Assembly: GCA_004555765.1 (NCBI GenBank)
Contig: SFHG01000026.1
Span: 1 to 28,013 of the forward strand
DNA length: 28,013 bases
Source: Bacteroidales bacterium
Lineage (GTDB): Bacteria; Bacteroidota; Bacteroidia; Bacteroidales; Porphyromonadaceae
Direction of reading: 5' to 3'
Within the stretch, counting starts at the first letter, position 1. Each line of letters begins with the position of its first letter. The translations under genes and the position numbers were made by a program. The notes below the pieces were generated by a model. The model ran no database searches. It was not told the DNA's origin and saw only the letters and a list, made by a program, of their open reading frames with translations. This document shows positions 25,002 through 28,013 of this stretch, one piece after another.

Positions 25002-25195
25002 GCCTCCTGGAGGCAATCGGCTCCGGCGGAGCCGGATCCCGGTAGTCCCACACGAAGATGCCGAAGGCGTCGATGTGTGGGTGGGGAAGAGGCGCGAATA
25101 TATCCCCACAGCCCCGCTTAGGGGCTGTACAGCCTCGGCACCGTAAATCGTCCCCTTTCCCCACGTCCGCGAGACCTATGGTCTATCTGCCGTGG
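25002..25195. other. dense run of hairpins in the gcvT-rnr gap (possible structured RNA or palindromic element)
   Basis: Five stem-loops follow one another. (a) GCCTCC/GGAGGC, 25002-25014. (b) CGGCTCC/GGAGCCG, 25018-25034. (c) Outer CCCACAC (25047-25053)/GTGTGGG (25075-25081) enclosing GATGCC-GAA-GGCGTC. (d) GTGGGGA (25081-25087)/TCCCCAC (25103-25109), then ACAGCCCC (25108-25115)/GGGGCTGT (25121-25128). (e) CCACG (25161-25165)/CGTGG (25191-25195) enclosing AGACC-TAT-GGTCT. The 576-nt gap between gcvT and the rnr ATG has no credible gene. The sequence is unlike the GTACC repeats. I do not recognise a known RNA family. Confidence 0.55.
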
Positions 25196-25327
25196 ACTAC
25201 CAAATTTGGCACTCCGTGACACCTGCCCCTAACGGGACGTTATTCGGGTGTTTTGCGCCAAAGCCCTTTCTAATGGCGTCAGCCCTGCTTCGCATCCCGA
25301 GCTCCGACCTTCTAACCAAAAAAGCGG

Positions 25328-25335
25328 TATCTTTG
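25328..25335 (+). promoter_or_regulatory. Bacteroidetes -7 box upstream of rnr
   Basis: TATCTTTG matches TAnnTTTG exactly, 67 nt before the rnr ATG at 25402. It also places the TTG at 25348 almost at the expected transcript start, which argues against that start codon. Confidence 0.6.
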
Positions 25336-25401
25336 TAAAGAGTCGTATTGACGCAGGACAGGTTGTCCAAACGGGTACGCTCCACAGAAGACAAACACGA
25401 T

Positions 25402-27609
25402 ATGGGAAGAAAGTTATCCAAAAGCGCCGGCAAAAAAGACAAGAAGCAGGACAAAGGCGGAGCCTCAGCCAAAGACTCCTTGGCACGCAGCGTAGCGCAG
25501 ATCCGTGGTATGATCGTTCGTTTCTTTAGAGAGAATCCCGATCAAAACTTTCGGGCAAACGACGTGGGCAAAGGCATCGGTGCGACTGACGCCCTGGCCT
25601 ATGACCTTGTCGATCAAATCGTCAGAGACCTCTATCGCGAACGTATTCTGGAGAAAGGCACCCGTGCCGGCACTTACCGTTTCAAGCCGAAGGACAGGAT
25701 TCTTTTCGGAGAGTTTGGACGAAAAGCGGGAAAAGGGCATAACTTTTTCTATCCCGAAGACGGCTCGGAGCCCATCCGCATCGCTGAGCGCAACTCCCGC
25801 CACGCCCTTAACGGCGACAAAGTAAAGATCCAACTGATGGCTATCCGCCCCGGGCAGGAACCGGAGGGTGAAGTCCTTGAGATCACCGAGCGCGCGACAA
25901 GTACCTTTGTGGGCGTGATGAGCATCTCCAACGGGCTCTCTTTCCTGCTCACGGACTCCAACAAGCTCTCCAACGACATCCTCATCCCCGAACGGAACCT
26001 GAATGGAGCCAAAGACGGCGAAAAAGTGGTCGTCCGCGTCATCGAGTGGCCCGAGAAAGCCAAAAACCCCGTGGGCGAAGTCCTTGCCATTATCGGCACT
26101 CCGGGAGATAACGACACAGAGATGCACGCAATTCTGGCGGAGTTCGGGCTACCCTACGTCTATCCCACAGAAGTCTCCGAAGCCGCCGACCATCTGGATC
26201 CGGAGAAAGCTTTCGGCGAGAAGTTTGTCCGCGAAGACTTCCGAGGGGTCACCACATTTACCATAGATCCGAAGTCCGCCAAGGACTTTGACGATGCCCT
26301 CTCTATCCGCAAAACAGCAAACGGGCATTGGGAAGTGGGCGTACACATCGCCGACGTCACGGCGTATGTGGAAGAGGGCGATATCATTGACAAAGAGGGA
26401 AGCGAGCGCGGCACCAGTGTCTACCTCGTAGACCGCACCGTACCGATGCTCCCCGAGCGTCTCTCCAACGACCTCTGCTCGCTCAAGCAAGGGGTAGACC
26501 GCCCCACCTATTCCGTCATTTTCGAGCTCTCCGACAGCGCCAAAGTCCTTGACTACAGGATTACACGCGCCGTCATCAACAGCGACCGCCGTTTTGCCTA
26601 CGAAGAGGCTCAAGCCGTCATCGAGACCGGCGAAGGCAACCTCAAGGAGGAGATCCTCACCCTGAACCGTCTGGCGCAAATCTTACGCCAAGAGAGGATG
26701 GAAGAGGGATCCGTGGACTTCGACCGCACGGATATGGAGTTTGAGCTCGACGAAAGCGGCAAGCCGATTGCCGTAAAGCGGAAAGTGAGCAAAGAGGCCA
26801 ATAAGCTCATCGAGGAGTTTATGCTCCTTGCCAACCAAGCCGTGGCACGCTTCGTCCACCACATAAGAGAGGGCGCCAATCCGCCCGCTTTCGTCTATCG
26901 TGTCCACGACCGTCCGAGCGAAGACAAGCTCCACGACCTTGCGGAGTTCGTCGGAAAACTGGGCTACAAACTCGACTACACGGGCGACAACCGTACTTTG
27001 GCTAAAAACATCAATAAGCTTCTCGCCAAAATCAAAGGAAAACCCGAGCAGAATATGCTCGAAGTACTCATCATCCGGTCGATGGCTAAGGCAGTCTATC
27101 AGACCGACAACATCGGTCACTTCGGTCTCGGATTTGAGGATTACACCCACTTCACCAGCCCTATACGCCGACACCCGGATATGATGGTACACCGGCTCCT
27201 CACCCGTTATATGGCAGGAGGCAGATCGGTCGACAGCAAAGAGCTTGACGAGATCTGTCGCTACGACTCCGAGAGAGAGAAGCTCGCCGCCGACGCAGAG
27301 CGCACCAGCCAGAAGTACAAGCAGGCGGAGTACCTCCAGGCCCACTTGGGCGAAGAGTTTGACGGAGTTATCTCCGGAGTGAAAGACTTCGGCATCTTCG
27401 TCGAGCTCACCGACAACGGGTGCGAAGGACTTGTCCCCATACGCGACCTCGACGACGATTACTACGAGATGGATGAGAAGACGTATGCTCTCGTGGGATA
27501 CAACAGACACAAACGCTATGCCCTCGGCGACTCCGTTCGCGTCAGAGTGGCCCGTACCGACCTCGGTCGCCGTCAGATAGATTTTGAACTCGCAGACTCC
27601 GCAGAATGA
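25402..27609 (+). CDS. rnr: ribonuclease R
   Basis: A 735-residue 3'-5' exoribonuclease of the RNB family, which degrades structured RNA in the cytoplasm. I chose the ATG at 25402; a TTG at 25348 would add 18 residues and lie at the promoter. The order is a basic N-terminal tail (GRKLSKSAGKKDKKQDKGG), a winged-helix-like segment, cold-shock OB domains, the catalytic RNB core with IDPKSAKDFDDA (D289, D295, D297 and D298 binding Mg) and a C-terminal S1 domain (FDGVISGVKDFGIFVEL). It overlaps the next gene start by 4 nt (ATGA). Confidence 0.93.
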   Translation: MGRKLSKSAGKKDKKQDKGGASAKDSLARSVAQIRGMIVRFFRENPDQNFRANDVGKGIGATDALAYDLVDQIVRDLYRERILEKGTRAGTYRFKPKDRILFGEFGRKAGKGHNFFYPEDGSEPIRIAERNSRHALNGDKVKIQLMAIRPGQEPEGEVLEITERATSTFVGVMSISNGLSFLLTDSNKLSNDILIPERNLNGAKDGEKVVVRVIEWPEKAKNPVGEVLAIIGTPGDNDTEMHAILAEFGLPYVYPTEVSEAADHLDPEKAFGEKFVREDFRGVTTFTIDPKSAKDFDDALSIRKTANGHWEVGVHIADVTAYVEEGDIIDKEGSERGTSVYLVDRTVPMLPERLSNDLCSLKQGVDRPTYSVIFELSDSAKVLDYRITRAVINSDRRFAYEEAQAVIETGEGNLKEEILTLNRLAQILRQERMEEGSVDFDRTDMEFELDESGKPIAVKRKVSKEANKLIEEFMLLANQAVARFVHHIREGANPPAFVYRVHDRPSEDKLHDLAEFVGKLGYKLDYTGDNRTLAKNINKLLAKIKGKPEQNMLEVLIIRSMAKAVYQTDNIGHFGLGFEDYTHFTSPIRRHPDMMVHRLLTRYMAGGRSVDSKELDEICRYDSEREKLAADAERTSQKYKQAEYLQAHLGEEFDGVISGVKDFGIFVELTDNGCEGLVPIRDLDDDYYEMDEKTYALVGYNRHKRYALGDSVRVRVARTDLGRRQIDFELADSAE

Positions 27610-28013
27610 GAGACGACGAACGAATCATCGACGGCCTCGAACCTTTTGATATCAGAGGCGTGGAAAACTATGGTGCGAAAGAAAAGAGCCGCTCCGCAGG
27701 TACCGCTCCGGATCCGGACAGGCTTTTGCGCCCCCTCACTTTTGACACCTTCCAAGGTCAGGACTCTGTGGTGGAGAACCTCAAGGTCTTCGTCCAAGCC
27801 GCCAAGCTCCGCGGAGAGTCACTTGACCACGTCCTCCTACATGGGCCTCCCGGACTCGGGAAGACGACCCTCTCCCAGATCATCGCCAATGAGCTCGGGG
27901 TCGGCTTCAAAGTGACGAGCGGCCCCGTCCTCGACAAAGCAGGTGACCTCGCGGGAGTACTCACTTCGCTCGAGAAGAACGACGTACTCTTCATCGACGA
28001 AATCCACCGTATG
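27606..28013 (+). CDS. ruvB: Holliday junction branch migration helicase RuvB (3' partial)
   Basis: The frame from the ATG at 27606, which overlaps the rnr stop, is open to the right edge and gives 136 residues. It shows the RuvB N-terminal domain LRPLTFDTFQGQDSVVENLKVF, Walker A GPPGLGKTT (80-88) and Walker B VLFIDEIHR (127-135). RuvB is the AAA+ motor that drives branch migration with RuvA during recombination. The N-terminus has about 40 residues before LRPLTF, longer than the common form. The remaining two thirds lie outside the window. Confidence 0.93.
   Translation, partial: MRDDERIIDGLEPFDIRGVENYGAKEKSRSAGTAPDPDRLLRPLTFDTFQGQDSVVENLKVFVQAAKLRGESLDHVLLHGPPGLGKTTLSQIIANELGVGFKVTSGPVLDKAGDLAGVLTSLEKNDVLFIDEIHRM

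Noticed and set aside
24979..25164. Minus-strand frame of 61 codons in the hairpin region
   Set aside because: The sequence is dominated by inverted repeats; structure explains it better than coding.
1..28013. tRNA or rRNA genes
   Set aside because: No T-loop GTTCRA-type motif with matching stems or rRNA segment was seen in the gaps; a tRNAscan run would settle this.

Overview
The window looks like chromosomal DNA from a member of the order Bacteroidales, probably Porphyromonas-like. The evidence is the set of Bacteroidetes-type families: a GLPGLI-family protein with an outer-membrane receptor-like barrel, DUF4293, DUF4827, a Bacteroidetes-type RpoZ, a DUF5117/DUF4953-type metalloprotease and a PatB/MalY lyase. 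Bacteroidetes -7 promoter boxes (TAnnTTTG) also precede several transcription units. The genus is an inference. I see no rRNA, tRNA, CRISPR array, prophage or intact insertion sequence.

Layout. (1) 1-2174: 3' part of a secreted zinc metalloprotease, closed by a strong intrinsic terminator. (2) 5033-2484, minus strand: overlapping unit patB-like / lolD-like ABC ATPase / helix-hairpin-helix (ComEA-like) protein. (3) 5327-5827: orphan ECF sigma factor. (4) 6144-8512: panC with an apparent in-frame N-terminal deletion, then a GHL10-type glycosylhydrolase-like exported protein. (5) 12202-8611, minus: GLPGLI protein plus TonB-receptor-like outer-membrane barrel. (6) 15415-12637, minus: queC-queD-queE and an ATP-grasp-like protein, a preQ0/queuosine precursor operon with one unexplained gene. 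(7) 15813-19969: bamD-rpoZ, then DUF4293 protein, Cys-containing membrane protein, ABC-3 (ZnuB-like) permease and lipoprotein. (8) 20261-24825: DUF4827 lipoprotein, glmM, pepT, gcvT. (9) 25402-28013: rnr and the start of ruvB, which runs off the right edge.

The most unusual feature is a degenerate interspersed repeat. Its core is about 16 bp, approximately GAGAYMCRKACCGRGA. It appears in nine intergenic gaps and, by eye, nowhere inside genes. Copies occur singly, in tandem and as inverted pairs; at three places an inverted pair is followed by a T-run and looks like an intrinsic terminator. The gcvT-rnr gap also holds at least five consecutive, mostly perfect hairpins (25002-25195), which suggests a structured RNA or a mobile palindromic element. 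Other points of interest are the internally deleted panC and the ATP-grasp gene in the queuosine operon.

All family calls rest on reading the sequence and on remembered motifs; no database search was run.
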